DNA of 64,000 nt from Cercis canadensis (GCA_003255065.1 QAOA01002999.1:124001-188000); one strand, 5' to 3'. Counted from the stretch's first letter, positions 49,023-60,879 are shown. Numbers and translations: made by a program. Notes: generated by a model not told the origin, from the letters alone.

Positions 49023-49714
49023 GAGGAGATAATAACTGGGTTGCCATGAGAGATTGTGATATGGGACAAAGAAACTCTTTTAGGGGTTGCTTATTTTGTG
49101 GTTTTGAGGAGAGTTTTGCCTTGATAGCCGAAGATGATTTGTGGAAAATCTTCCATTTGCGTTGGGGAGAGTTGGGCTCTGTTTCAGTTCCTTTATGAAA
49201 AACCCATCTTTTCTGTATAGGCCTGTGGTCCATGAATCATCTTTCTCGCCTCACCATGCTTGCCGTCGCTCCTCCTTTATGTTTCCACTTCCAAAAATTG
49301 GAAGAGATGGTGGGTGGTTCCCATGGGAGGAATTTAAGAAATCTAAGTTAAAATGCTATGTTTTAAAGTCAAAATGCTCTATTTATAGTTTCTACTTGTT
49401 CTTGATTCTTCTAAGTTCAGTTTCTGCATTGAGAAGCATGAAGAAATGACGGAAATGATATGAAAAGAAGTTTTTTTTTTTTTTAAATTTTTTTTTGGAC
49501 ATGGTAATCGTGATTCACTGTAATTAATGACTGTCTTTGTGAATGAACTTAGAATATTGAGCATATAAAAGTTAATAAAGTGATATTGGGAAGCCAACCT
49601 TGTGAAATTGGTATTTTTGAGTCTCTTTTTGGGTAGCAGTGAGACGACGCATGGTGTGCATGCAAAGAAAGATAGAGGAGAGGGAAAAGAAGAAGAAGAA
49701 TAAGAGAAGACATG
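49023..49714. other. Spacer between the Copia element and the hAT-type element
   Basis: No gene is established. On the reverse strand an ATG at 49046 (MATQLLSPL) runs straight into the LTR edge, so a host exon could have been interrupted here. The evidence is too thin to name one. Confidence 0.35.
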
Positions 49715-50332
49715 GATGTGATCAGTGGCGGATCCCGAAATTTTACTAGTGGGGGCAAGAAATAGGCTATAAATATTTTTACCAAAAGAAAATATTGTAA
49801 ATATGTATAAGCGATAAAACAACAATAAGAAATACACAAAATATAACGTGGTTCAGTTTCAATGTGAAACCTACATCCACGAGTGAAAAATAAGAATCAA
49901 TTCACTAGACAAAAAATAAGAGATTACAAAAGTAATTTTCATTCTCACTAAATCCCCAATTACACCCAATATCTCTCACACAAAATACATAATCTCATGG
50001 CCAAAAAATACAAGATACCTCAACTTTTACAATTTATAATTGTTCTCTACATGTTTACATATTTTGAAAATGTTGTATGATTTTTTCATTTTCAATACTA
50101 TCAAAAATATCTCTCTATGTATGTGAGCAAACAATCATTTAACCATTCATCTCCCTGTGGTGGTCCTACTGGAGGTGGACTACCAGTAATGGTGAATCCA
50201 TGTGGTAGAAGTTAGAATGAGTAAACCTACAATTGCGTCCTCGAAAGATTCGAGTTTCAACAAAATATTCATTCAAAGATCAATAACTACAAAATGGTCC
50301 TTAAAAGATTAGACATCCATAATAAAATAGTC

Positions 50333-51612
50333 ATATGTTGTGTAAAACTCTAATGCAAATGTATGTTATTGTTTTCAAGTAATAAAATGAGAGCAAAGTA
50401 TCATCCTCCGGAGACTATGGCTAATAAGTACCAAAATTGAGTGTATTCTAATTTTATCTAGAGAATCAATGAGTGAATATAAGTGATAATCTAAAGGCAA
50501 AAATACTAAATTAGTGACGAGTATAAAATGGATGAGAAATATCTAAGGCTTTTGATTTCACCATAGCTATTCTGATTTTCTATTTCTAATTCATTAACCA
50601 AGAACAATTTTCCTAATTGCTAGCCAATAACCCTAAATTATTTATTAGCCTTTCTCAAAGTCAAACAAAAATATCTCTAAGTTATGAACCCACTATATTC
50701 TTATGTAATTTGCGAATAACTTAGAAATTTACTTAATTCTAAGATTCTTTTTAAATAGCTACACAAACCATGGAAGTATATCCCTATCCTACATGTAACC
50801 TATGTTCTTAATCTCTATGATCTTTAATTACAAATTACCTCTCAGTCTCATTGCAATTATCTAATCAACTAATTAGTGATCAAACAATTAGAAGCATGAA
50901 GACTTGAGAATAAGAAGACAATTAATAAATGAGTTATTGAATTAAAGGAATAGAAAATAACAAATCTTTATAGTTAGGCTACATCATAATCCTAGAAGGG
51001 AATTTAATTCATAACTATGAAAGAAAGCATGATTACACATAAATTAGACATAAGTACAAGAGAAAAAGGTGAAAGAAACTCTTAGACTCTGAAAATCAAT
51101 GATGAAATCTCAATCTTCAAGCTTGATCTCCCTTCTCTTTTTGCCTCTTGTGTAAAAACATGTGGAACCCTAATTTAGTCTTTAAAAGTCCTATTTATAG
51201 GTCCTAGGAAGTTTAAAACAAAAATAAATTAAAATAAAATAGGAATCCTAATGAAAATAGGAAGTTTGGAAGTCAAATCCCTAATTGAATGTCAGGGGGC
51301 TGCAGCCTTGGGTTTCGGCGTTGCAGCCTCCGATTATCTGTTTGGAGGGTGCTGCGGCCTCTGAGTTTATGCCTGGAGGGGGATGTGGTGCGCAGACTGG
51401 GGGCTGCAGTGCCCAAGCTACTACCATCATCTCAAATTTTCTAAAATTTTCTCTTTTTGACACTGAAAAATACCAAAGTGACTTTCAAAGACTTCTAACG
51501 TGAAAACCTATAAAAGAAACATTAATTCATAAGAATCAAACTTAAAATACTCTAGAACAAAAAATTAACAAGGTAGATAAATACAAGATAAGCGGTATAA
51601 AATCGACTTATC
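50333..51612 (-). mobile_element. LTR-like insertion splitting the MULE left arm (fossil)
   Basis: The left arm reads up to AATAAAATAG and resumes at CCTCCGTTAGTCAGG, while the right arm is continuous across that point. The 1.28 kb between begins TGATAAGTCGATTTTATACC on the reverse strand and ends near ACACAACA, the TG...CA form of a solo LTR. It has no coding domain. The flanking duplication is not clean. Confidence 0.55.
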
Positions 51613-52942
51613 ATCCTCCGTTAGTCAGGTCTATTAACAGGTGACGGAATTGCTGAGGTGTCATTGTTAACTGCTTGCGTGACACATTAAGAACTTGCAT
51701 GGTAGTTTAAGTTTCCACTGTGGCATATGACGTGGATTATAAAATCAAAGAAAAAAAAAGGCACAAAGAGGACTCCATGAGGTGTCATTTCTTTTCTTTC
51801 TCATTTAGAGATTTAAAATATGTTCCTCCTTTTCACTAAAGTGCAGGGACCCTAAGCCCTAATTTGAAGAGCCCAAGGGCGAACATGTTATTACCCCCAT
51901 TGGCAGAGCTAGACGATCTTTACTCTATGGATCCCTTAGAAAACCATTTGGGTATCTATTTGATCTGACTAGGTAAATCGACCTATCCTTCATTCTACCA
52001 GCATTCTTGTTGCGGATTTTCTTCTGTCTTATAGATGGCTTGAACAGGCTTTCTTATGACTTCTAGACTAGGATCCAATTGCGCACACACTTTGTCTAAC
52101 ATCCCATAAGAAAACTAAAGGAAAGATTGAGCTTGTTATTCCCTTTCTCTGGAGATTTATAACATGTTCGTCCATTTTCTCTGAAGTGCAGGAACCCTAA
52201 CCCCCAATCTGAAGAGCACAAGGGCGAAAAGAATGTTGAAGGTTAGTTTCTTTGACTTTTTTCATTTTTTTTGTCAAAATAATTGATCTAGGAAATAGTT
52301 CGCCAGTCTTGTATGGGTTCTTTGACTCCTTAACTTTATATAAATTGTGTCTTTGTTTATCACCATTATTGTGTACGAAACTGGACTTTAGTTCCAGAAC
52401 TCAAACTGATAATTATTAGTTCCTTCTTATTGCTGCAAAATTTTCTTAATGGCATTCATTGTAAAGTGTAAACTGGTGATCAGCTTTTCTAATTACAATA
52501 TTTCAAGTATTATGTTATGAACCTAAGTTTTTAATTTCTAATGTTGCAGAATCTAATTTGAATGACTTCCTTAACTTGTCAGGAGTACTTGATTTCAATT
52601 AGATTTTATGATGCATTATTTTGCACCATATTGTATAAAAAAATATAATTAATTTTGTCAGTAAATAATTATTTGGGACAAACCATAGGGAATCATTAAC
52701 ATTTTCTATGTGATTAATCAAACCAGACAGAGTGAAAACTCTTGCTTATCCAACTTCTTTCTGGCTTTCAACTTCTTCTTGTTCTCACAGAAAGTTATTG
52801 TCTCATGCAACTTTTCATACCTGACAATTCTTTTGATTAGTTATACAATGCAGGAAGCAAGAGAATGGCATTTTATGTTCAAGTTTTGATTGGGGATGAG
52901 TTTCTTTGCTAGAAATCCAATGTAATACTACTAGCAACCTCA

Positions 52943-53218
52943 TTGAGAATGAACACTTTGAATTTTACGCTTAAAGTTAAAACCAAGTACCTTTCTTTTA
53001 TCCTTTCAAGCTCAGCTTTCTCCCAAACATCTACTTTTGTTTCTCCAGCAACAAGTTTTGTTGGAGTTTGCTTCTTGGTGTTAGTTGATGGAGGTGGAGG
53101 TGGTGGTGATGGTGGTTTAGATGTGCTAGGCTTTCTTGACGGTTGCCTCTTAGTGGTGGTTAGTGCAAGTGGAGGAGGAGGCGGTGGCGGTGGTGCCGGC
53201 GGAGGTTTTAAAAATCCA
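52943..53218 (-). pseudogene. Captured remorin-like exon (Pro-rich plus helical start)
   Basis: On the reverse strand an exon-like block begins after TTCAG at 53219. It has PPPAPPPPPPPPLALTTTKR, a basic Ser/Thr-Pro linker, a second Pro run, then GETKVDVWEKAELERIKDKY. The last part resembles the start of the remorin C-terminal coiled coil (consensus-like AWEKAELxKIKxRYEK). Remorins are plasma-membrane nanodomain proteins; only this fragment is present, and it runs into non-homologous sequence after DKY. The Gly-rich frame on the opposite strand is its shadow. Position inside a MULE suggests gene capture. Remorin identity is an inference from a short match. Confidence 0.5.
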
Positions 53219-53679
53219 GGCTGAACCAGCGGATGTTATTTATCTTGCTTTACTTTTCTCTTTTGTTTCTATTATGTTAGGTAAGCAGCTGCATATAGAA
53301 AAATTTCCAATTTTATCATGTTCAGTTACACCAAGCTCTTGATTATTTTATCATCACTTCTACTAATGTTTGTATTCTTTATATCAGCTCTATTTTTTCA
53401 ATAAAGGAACTTATTCATCAATCATCATACAATGCAAATAGGGGCAAGAATTGAGGAAACAAATCTCAGTCCAATATATTGGTGAGTGGTTCACGAGTGA
53501 TGGGAGAGAAAGATGTACATGTACTTCTCTGGCTTTGTGACTTTGAGGGAAGAGTGGTATAGAATAAAATAGGCAACACTGTTTGGATGTTTTATTTTAA
53601 GATTCAATTGCTTTCCATTGAATGTCCTTGATGGGCAATTGTTAATCCCTTTCTATCGATTCTTTTTGTATTAATTCAG

Positions 53680-54060
53680 GATGCTGAGTTCGAGCTAGTG
53701 GAGGACATAAGTAGCAATGTATTGTACACTAGAGAGGGCCTCTGGTTTCATGCCAATTTCATAGCTAAGCCAAAGAATGGCGATCAAACTCCCAAACTCT
53801 TTTTTACAGAACTAATTGATCTAGAGGATTCATCTCATGCAGTTTTCATTTGTAAATGTCATATCTTAGACCCTATCAACTCTGGTAAACAAATTAGATC
53901 AAAATTGTCTATTCCTTTTCATAACATTAATTCTTGCGGGTTAGGGTCCCTGCACTTCAGAGAATGGGAGGAACACGTTCTAAATCTCCAAATGAGAAAG
54001 AAAAGAAATGACACTGCATGGAGTCCTCTTTGTGCCTTTTTTTGTTCTTTGATTTTATAA
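53680..54060 (+). pseudogene. Captured DUF3615-like exon in the MULE
   Basis: An open frame follows an acceptor-like ATTCAG at about 53679: DAEFELVEDISSNVLYTREG, then LWFHANFIAKPKNG, KLFFTELIDLED and VFICKCHILDP. This order (His/aromatic strand, AKPK, FFxEL, VxxCxIL) resembles the plant DUF3615 domain, whose function is unknown. The reading frame then runs into the inverted arm, so its last 35 or so codons are transposon sequence. Either a captured host exon or a MULE-borne gene; the identification is moderate. Confidence 0.5.
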
Positions 54061-54402
54061 TCCACGTCATATGCCACAGTAGCAACTTAAAATGCTATGC
54101 AAGTCCTTAACGTGCCACACAAGCAGTTAACAGTGACACGTCAGCAATTTTGTCACCTGTTAACATACTTGACTAACGGAGTACTATTTTGTTATGCATG
54201 TCCAATATTTTAAGGACCATTTTGTAGTTATTGATCTTTGAAAGACTATTTTATTGAAACTCAAATCTTTCGAAGACTCAAATATAGGTTTACTCAAGTT
54301 AGAACCGTAGAAGAGGAAAGGGAAAGCTAGCTTAATTCTCTTTTTCTCTCTCCTCTATTGACTTTTTATTTTCTCCCATCTTCACTATCACTCCTCTCCT
54401 CA

Positions 54403-57400
54403 TGTCACAATGTACCCGAAGGTGGCTACGACGTGGATGACAAATTTTTAGAAAGATTAGTTTTCGAAAGAAATCTTAGAGTCACCACCAATTGTATTAA
54501 GAAAATGGAGAATAATTGCAAAACCCATTTCACTTTTTTTTTTTAAAAAAAAATTGTTTGTGAACCAAAGATGGTTCGAGAGTCTGTTTATGCATGGGGA
54601 AGGTATTGGGCACCTCACAACATTTGTTTAAAGATTGTTATCCTAAATTAATTGTACAAATATAATATGGCTAAAATGTGTAATTTATTTATCCCAAAAT
54701 AATAAATGTATTACAAGAATATTTGACAAAAGTAAAGACAAAGAATTTAAACGTGCAATGCATGATTTCTTCTACTGAGATCTAAATTTTTCTACAATTT
54801 CACCTTCACCTAGGTCGAATACAAAAAGACATCTCATATAGGACTGACTTGCCCTATCCTCCCATGATAAGTGAAGGGACATGTGAATATTATGTGACAT
54901 AGATATATATTTTATATGAATGCAATGCATTGATTTATAATATTACAACATTTTTTCTTGTTCAATAGGGGATAGGTAAATAATTGACAAATGCAATCAA
55001 AATAAACAAGAGTTCTTCGGGCTTCCGAATCGCCTTAGGGTTTTATTAATGACCCAGGATTGTGGCTCCCTTTTACATGAAACACACATTAGTTGGCTCA
55101 AAATAAGAAATTAAAGGTCACATATGCATAAACAATTGAACTGCTACAATACATCACAATAAATGACAAGATAAAACAAGGAACATGTCACTTATAGTGA
55201 AAAGACATACAATACTAAAGCACATGTGGCAGCCATTAAGAGTCAAAATAAAACCATGGAAATAGCATGTAAACTAGGGCAACAACACTTAGTTAAATAG
55301 GGCAATCAACATACACTCCTAATTAACATGCAATCCTTAAGCCAAACATCAAGGGAAAAATCAAGAATTGAGCTCAAGAGTAAAACAAATCAAAACAAAA
55401 ACAAAGATAAAACAAATTAAAGATCATCGCATGCAAGTGGTCCCAAAAAAGAAACGAGGACAACAACTAAACATAAGGCAGAATCAAGAAAGACAAAACA
55501 TCAAAGACTGAAAACAAAGCATAAAATAAGGGNATGATTTCTTCTACTGAGATCTAAATCTTTCTACAATTTCACCTTCACCTAGGTCGAATACAAAAAG
55601 ACATCCCATATAGGACTGACTTGCCCTATCCTCCCATGATAAGTGAAGGGACATGTGAATATTATGTGACATAGATATATAGTTTATATGAATGCAATGC
55701 ATTGATTTATAATATTACAACATTTTTTCTTATTCAATAGGGGATAGGTACATAATTGGCAAATGCAATCAAAATAAACAAGAGTTCTTCGAGCCTCCGA
55801 ATCGCCTTAGGGTTTTACTAATGACCCAGGATTGTGGCTCCCTTTTACATGAAACACACATTAGTTGGTTCAAAATAAGAAATTAAAGGTCACATATGCA
55901 TAAACAATTGAACAGCTACAACACATCACAATAAATGACAAGATAAAACAAGGAACATGTCACTTATAGTGAAAAGACATACAATACTAAACCACATGTG
56001 GCAGCCATTAAGAGTCAAAATAAAACCATGGAAATAGCATGTAAACTAGGGCAACAACACTTAGTTAAATAGGGCAATCAACATACACTCCTAATTAACA
56101 TGCAATCCTTAAGCCAAACATCAAGGGAAAAATCAAGAATTGAGCTCAAGAGTAAAACAAATCAAAACAAAAACAAAGATAAAACAAATTAAAGATCATC
56201 GCATGCAAGTGGTCCCAAAAAAGAAACGAGGACAACAACTAAACATAAGGCAGAATCAAGAAAGACAAAACATCAAAGACTGAAAACAAAGCATAAAATA
56301 AGGGAAACTTATAAAGAAAAATGGGAATGCATGTCAATGAGATTTCATTCTAAAATTTTACATGACATAGAAAAATGTATTAGGGTTCTAAAGAATAAAA
56401 AATCATACAAAAATGAGTTCCCCAACTCAAGTTATGGCAAAAAAACCGAACACTATCAAAATCAACTAACAATTACACAGTATAGAGAAAACAATCATTT
56501 TCAAATTAAAACTGGGAGCAAATTCAACATGCAAAAAATATGAAATTTATACTCATGCAAGCTACACATCCAAGGATTCTAATAAAATGAGAACTATGCA
56601 ATTTGAAGTTGTAAAACTCAAGTTATGGTCAAAAGACCAAACACTGCCAGTGTTGGATTGACAGTTCCGAGAATGGCCATTTAAAAACCAAATTTGATAA
56701 TCACTATCCCAAATGACCAATTTGAATTTAAACATGACAAAAGTCAAAAGATTAAGACCAAAACACAAGATTTTTAAATAAGGTCAAGCATCATTTTGAT
56801 TTTTAATCAAGAATCCTAAAACATGTTCAAGAAAACAAAGACAAAAAAATACTCAAAAAGAAATCCACAAGAAGCATGCTCACCCTAACAAGGCATGACA
56901 AATGGTACCAAAACAGTAAGAGGGCAGCAAGCATGTAAAACCTACAATGCCATCAACCAAGACCAACCCTAAACAAAAATCATCTCATATGATAAAAACA
57001 AGTAAAACAACAATAAACTAAGTACTCAACCACAATCAAAATAGAAACTAAACATAATCTCCTTAAACTAAAATATCAAGAGGACATTCAAGAGAGGAGG
57101 AAAACAACAAAAATCAAAATAAAACTCATGGAATTAAAATGAAATTGAAGCATTCAAGAGGAAAACAAAAAGAAACATACATTTCACATGAGTTCAAACA
57201 AAAACCAACATGTGAATGACAAGAAATTAAGAGAAGAGTGAAGGTTATCTAGTGTTCTTCAAGAAAACTCATTTTCTTTGCTCAAAAGTGTAGAACCCAA
57301 TTCCAAGAATATCAAACACTCTTGATTTTGTTTTTTTCCTCTCCAAAAATATGAAGAATACTCAAGAATACTCAACTTTTCTCTCAATTTTTCTCTCTTT

Positions 57401-58732
57401 GATCTATTTTTTCAAGTTCTCTCTCTTCCTTTTCTGTTTTCACCTTGAGAGCATATTGTGAGGCTCTCTCATCTCTTTTATTTTATTTTATTTTGATTTT
57501 AGACAAGAAACCCTAAAAAATGGCACTTTCTTTAAAGTTTCCTTTGGGTGAGCACCTTCCATGAAGCTTCCTAGATGCTAGCCCTTTTGAATTGTAGTTA
57601 AGAATATTTCTCCAACCTTAGTTGAACTTTCGTTTAGATTTCTACAAATTTATTTAATTTTTTGATTAAAAACAAAAACTATGAAACCTTAATGAGCCAA
57701 TTGTGCCAAATTAGGTCAAATTGAGCCCAAAGAGCTCAACCTTAGACTTAAGTTGGGTCAATTGGTCTCAAATTAAACCTCAAACTTATGAAATAGTCCA
57801 GCAAACATATATAATTTATTTGGATTAAAAATATTTGGAAAACGAAAATCAGGTAGGTCCAAAGACCCTTAAACTAGGGTTTTAGCATGACGAGCCAAGC
57901 CTAAAACATGAATTTTGACTCAAAATCACTAAAAGCCAAAAAAGTATAATCTTTTTGTTGAAATAAAGTATTTGAAGAAAATCAAATAAACCAAAGGCCC
58001 TAAACTCAAATTTAAAGAAAATGGGCTAAAAGGCCTCCTAACTTTGGTTAAAATAAAATGGGCCAATGTCCAAAAACTAAAACTTTGATCTAAAAGCTAA
58101 AAGAGGCCTTAAAGACCTTAAAATCATATTTTTCACAAGAATACATAAATTTTAAATAAAAATAATTAAAAATAATTTTTTTAAAAAAACGTATAACACC
58201 CATAGACAAAATATGGTGTCTACATCTCAAGTCTCAAGTGACTTTTCAATTCTATCTTAAAAAAAATTNTAGACTTAAGTTGGGTCAATTGGTCTCAAAT
58301 TAAACCTCAAACATATGAAATAGTCCAGCAAACATATATAATTTATTTGGACTAAAAACATTCGGAAAACGAAAATCAGGTAGGTCCAAAGACCCCTAAA
58401 CTAGGGTTTTAGCATGACGAGCCAAGCCTAAAACATGAATTTTGACTCAAAATCACTAAAAGCCAAAAAATTATAATCTTTTTGTTGAAACAAAGTATTT
58501 GAAGAAAATCAAATAAACCAAAGGCCCTAAACTCAAATTTAAAGAAAATGGGCTAAAAGACCTCCTAACTTTGGTTAAAATAAAATGGGCCAATGTCCAA
58601 AAACTAAAACTTTGATCTAAAAGCTAAAAGAGGCCTTAAAATCATATTTTTCACTAGAATACATAAATTTTAAATAAAAATAATTAAAAATAAAAAACGT
58701 ATAACACCCATAGACAAAATATGGTGTCTACA
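54403..58732 (-). mobile_element. LTR-retrotransposon-derived block, no coding domain (fossil)
   Basis: On the reverse strand it starts TGTAGACACCATATTTTGTC, a common plant LTR start, at 58732 (and again at 58224 because of a duplication). The left edge is near TGTCACAATG at 54403. Flanking CCTCA and TCTCA could be a 5-bp target duplication with one mismatch. Inside, CACCACCAATTGTATTAAG and GGGGAAGGTATTGGGCACC are words seen in plant gypsy-type LTR or leader regions. No gag or pol was seen. After discounting repeats across the Ns it is about 3.0 kb, possibly one long solo LTR. Confidence 0.5.
54762..56304. repeat. 771-bp direct duplication across an N (probable assembly artefact)
   Basis: The segment 54762-55532 is repeated almost exactly at 55534-56304; both begin ATGATTTCTTCTACTGAG and end AAAATAAGGG, separated only by the N at 55533. 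Differences are a few single bases, as between alleles. Confidence 0.88.
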
Positions 58733-58775
58733 TCTCAAGTCTCAAGTGACTTTTCAATTCTATCTTAAAAAAATT
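57743..58775. repeat. About 510-526 bp direct duplication across an N (probable assembly artefact)
   Basis: The segment 57743-58268 is repeated at 58270-58775; both begin TAGACTTAAGTTGGGTCAAT and end with CTATCTTAAAAAAATT. The right copy has small deletions. The N at 58269 is exactly at the joint. Confidence 0.88.
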
Positions 58776-58989
58776 AGTGGAATACAACTGGCTAAATGGG
58801 TGGTGCTGTGGTGGAGATTTAGGCTATGTGTGAGCGCATCTTCTAAATTTTCATGGGGGCAAAAAAAAAAATTATCACATATTTTAATTTAAAAAAAAAT
58901 TTACNACATATTTTAATTAAAAAAAAAAATTACCTTGTGGGGGGCAATTGCCCCCACAGTCATGTACGTGATCCGCCATTGGATGTGAT

Positions 58990-59569
58990 TAACAAATAAG
59001 CTTGGCTCGAGAGCAAGAGTAATGAGATTTATATGTGAGTCTAGGGTCAGGTGTTCACGAATATGTAATGGTGGAAGAGGAAGAGATTAAATGCAGGTTT
59101 TGTATGGGATGGGGGACGTTCTTAAAGAGAACATGCAGGTGTTTGGGTAATGAACCTTCAAAACGAAATTGGAGATATGGAGGGTCCTCATTTGTCCCCT
59201 CTTCCCTCACTTTTTTAATCACTTTTGTTGGGACCCTAACAAAGGCATTATAGAAACTAGTATCTATAGTGAACTCAAGCAATTAAGCCAAACTGAAACA
59301 TGATTTGGTCCAGCTTTATATACTTCAAATCCAAACACCTCTATCACTACCCCCAAAATTACTGTTGCATGCATGCCTGCATATATATATGACTTTAAAT
59401 GTCAGAGACAGAGTTAGTTATTTTATAAAACGATGAATGGCGGAACAGAACATGTTGCTTTGGTTTGGTGAGAGAGAGATTCGTTATGTTTTTGTAGTTG
59501 AAAATGCAGATTACGATGTTGGCAACCGGCACACACTTCCCCACTTAGGAAGAAACAAGACGAGGTGTG
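58990..59569. other. Gene-free stretch
   Basis: No gene supported. Probably intergenic or distal promoter DNA of the gene stub that follows. Confidence 0.4.
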
Positions 59570-59570
59570 G

Positions 59571-59766
59571 TCTATATATGACTATGAGATGACAGTAAGT
59601 AACTCTTGTTTAGCGCGCCGCGGAGACATTCGTTAGCGTACAACAAACGGCAACTGTGGCTCTTCCATAGTATTTGGTACATGAAGAAATGGCGGATCGG
59701 TTCTTTCCAAATACAATGCCCGACGGGAAACGACAGTGTCAAACACACAAGAAGAACAAGAAGCAA
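59571..59766 (+). pseudogene. Promoter and start of a possible LanC-like gene, truncated
   Basis: A TATA-like CTATATATGA (about 59571) stands about 110 bases before an ATG at 59689 that gives MADRFFPNTMPDGKRQCQ and stops at 59764-59766. The opening MADRFFPNxMP resembles what I recall of plant LanC-like (GCR2/GCL) proteins, which then continue with FV and a glutathione-binding barrel of about 400 residues. Here homology ends after MPD. Either a truncated gene or a chance match over about 11 residues. Confidence 0.35.
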
Positions 59767-60479
59767 TGACTGTCAGTGACACTGACGGCATCGATTCTCT
59801 CCCATTGGGTCACCCCCTCTTTTTTTTTTTTTTTTTTAAATATTATTGTTGGGCCTCATTTTGTAAAATATAATTTCAATATAATTCTATGCATAATTTG
59901 TAATTATTCAAAATACTACTACTACATCTAGCCTTTAAAATGCATTATATTATTTCACCAATAAGCGGCTGCCACATGTCCCTATTAGTTGTTACATTTA
60001 AACAACAAGTGATATTTTAGTCCTTTCTTAAATTTTATTATATTCATTCATTACTTAGACATATTATAAAATATATTTTGTATTCACCGAATTTTTTGTG
60101 AGTGTGACTATTTTTATAGCCTAATAAAAATGTAAAAAATTATGTTGACAAAATTATCTTTTAATTAGTGCCAATGCATTCTCCTGCATTAATTACTTCT
60201 TAATTCATAATTAATTATTTTATGTCTTTCTCTCTTCTCTCTTTCCTTCTTATTTTGGAATATATAAACTAATTTTTTTTTTCGGTGTGACTATTTCCAC
60301 AGCAAAAATTACTAAAACCACAGCCTAATAAATATAAAAAAATTATGTTGGCAAATTTATCCTTTAATTAGTGCCAATGCATTCTACTGCTCACCATGCT
60401 TTTATATATTGCTTTACTACTGTGGAACTGTAGTTTAACTTGAGCTGTTCAAGGAAAAAAANAAAAAAAAAAAAAAAAA
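59767..60479. repeat. Gene-free stretch with a two-copy local repeat
   Basis: The segments 60085-60190 and 60270-60385 are related: GTGTGACTATTT, CCTAATAAA, AAATTATGTTG, then TTAATTAGTGCCAATGCATT in both. It also contains the dispersed 28-base core at 59987-60014 and an A run with an N at 60462. Confidence 0.6.
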
Positions 60480-60879
60480 AAAACTGGACAAAATGCTCAT
60501 GTTCTTCACAAGGAACAGCCAAATAATTATAACATGTAAAAAAAATAATTTCAAATTCATGGCTGACATTTAGTAATTTAGTAAAAAAAAAAAAAAACTA
60601 AACGAGTAAATAAATTACAACAAACCCAGGACAAAATGCTCGTATTCTTCACAAAGAGTTGCCTATCCTGTTCAACTACTCAACTTCCAATACAGTAATG
60701 TGGTAAAACTTAATGGTGAATGAAGAAAAAATTTCCTCTAGCAGAGGGAACTTGTTCCATTTTTGTATCTCAACACTTAAAAATAACAATTGGTATTTTG
60801 CTCCTCCAACAGAAACAATACAACCATCATGAATTTATTAATTCTCACATCGCATTTGTTTATAGGGCTGGTTCTACAA
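60480..60879 (-). other. Likely 3' untranslated region of the GONST2-like gene
   Basis: Non-coding DNA just downstream of the stop. ACAAAATGCTCATGTTCTTC at about 60488 and ACAAAATGCTCGTATTCTTC at about 60632 form a short tandem duplication. Confidence 0.45.

Larger units (their letters stand above)
50209..54304. mobile_element. Pack-MULE-like element carrying gene fragments, 9-bp target duplication
   Basis: The body, 50219-54295, lies between AAGTTAGAA repeats (50209-50217 and 54296-54304; one extra T on the left). The ends are GAGTAAACCTACAATTGCG on the left and GAGTAAACCTATATTTGAG reversed on the right. The inverted arms are about 350 bp; the left arm is 50219-50332 plus 51613-51860, split by an insertion, and the right arm is 53940-54295. 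A third partial copy of the arm's inner end lies at about 52138-52235. The interior holds a remorin-like exon (reverse strand) and a DUF3615-like exon (forward). No transposase frame was found. Confidence 0.82.
49715..58989. mobile_element. hAT-type (Tip100-like ends) element, 9.26 kb, with 8-bp target duplication and nested insertions
   Basis: The body, 49723-58981, lies between exact GATGTGAT repeats (49715-49722 and 58982-58989), the 8-bp target duplication of hAT elements. The left end is CAGTGGCGGATCCCGAAATT and the right end, reversed, is CAATGGCGGATCACGTACAT. Both have GTGGGGGCAA words just inside, as in Tip100-type hAT ends. No transposase was seen, so it is nonautonomous. Its length comes mostly from nested DNA: a Pack-MULE-like element (50219-54295), LTR-type debris around it and an LTR-like block (54403-58732). 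Ns at 55533, 58269 and 58905 show the assembly is uncertain here, and about 1.3 kb may be duplicated artificially. Confidence 0.82.

Noticed and set aside
49141-49449. A 102-residue forward frame next to the Copia element
   Set aside because: No family resemblance; composition and context suggest chance.
49780-50208. A separate Copia LTR left of the Pack-MULE
   Set aside because: ACGTGGTTCAGTTTC and CCTACATCCACGAG are suggestive LTR words, but no ends or partner could be defined, so it was not listed as its own element.
52943-53224. A Gly-rich protein on the forward strand
   Set aside because: It is the shadow of a Pro-rich exon on the reverse strand, which carries the recognisable helical segment.
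55534-56304. A genuine recent 771-bp tandem duplication
   Set aside because: The only base between the copies is an N, and the same pattern recurs at other Ns, so an unmerged overlap is more likely.
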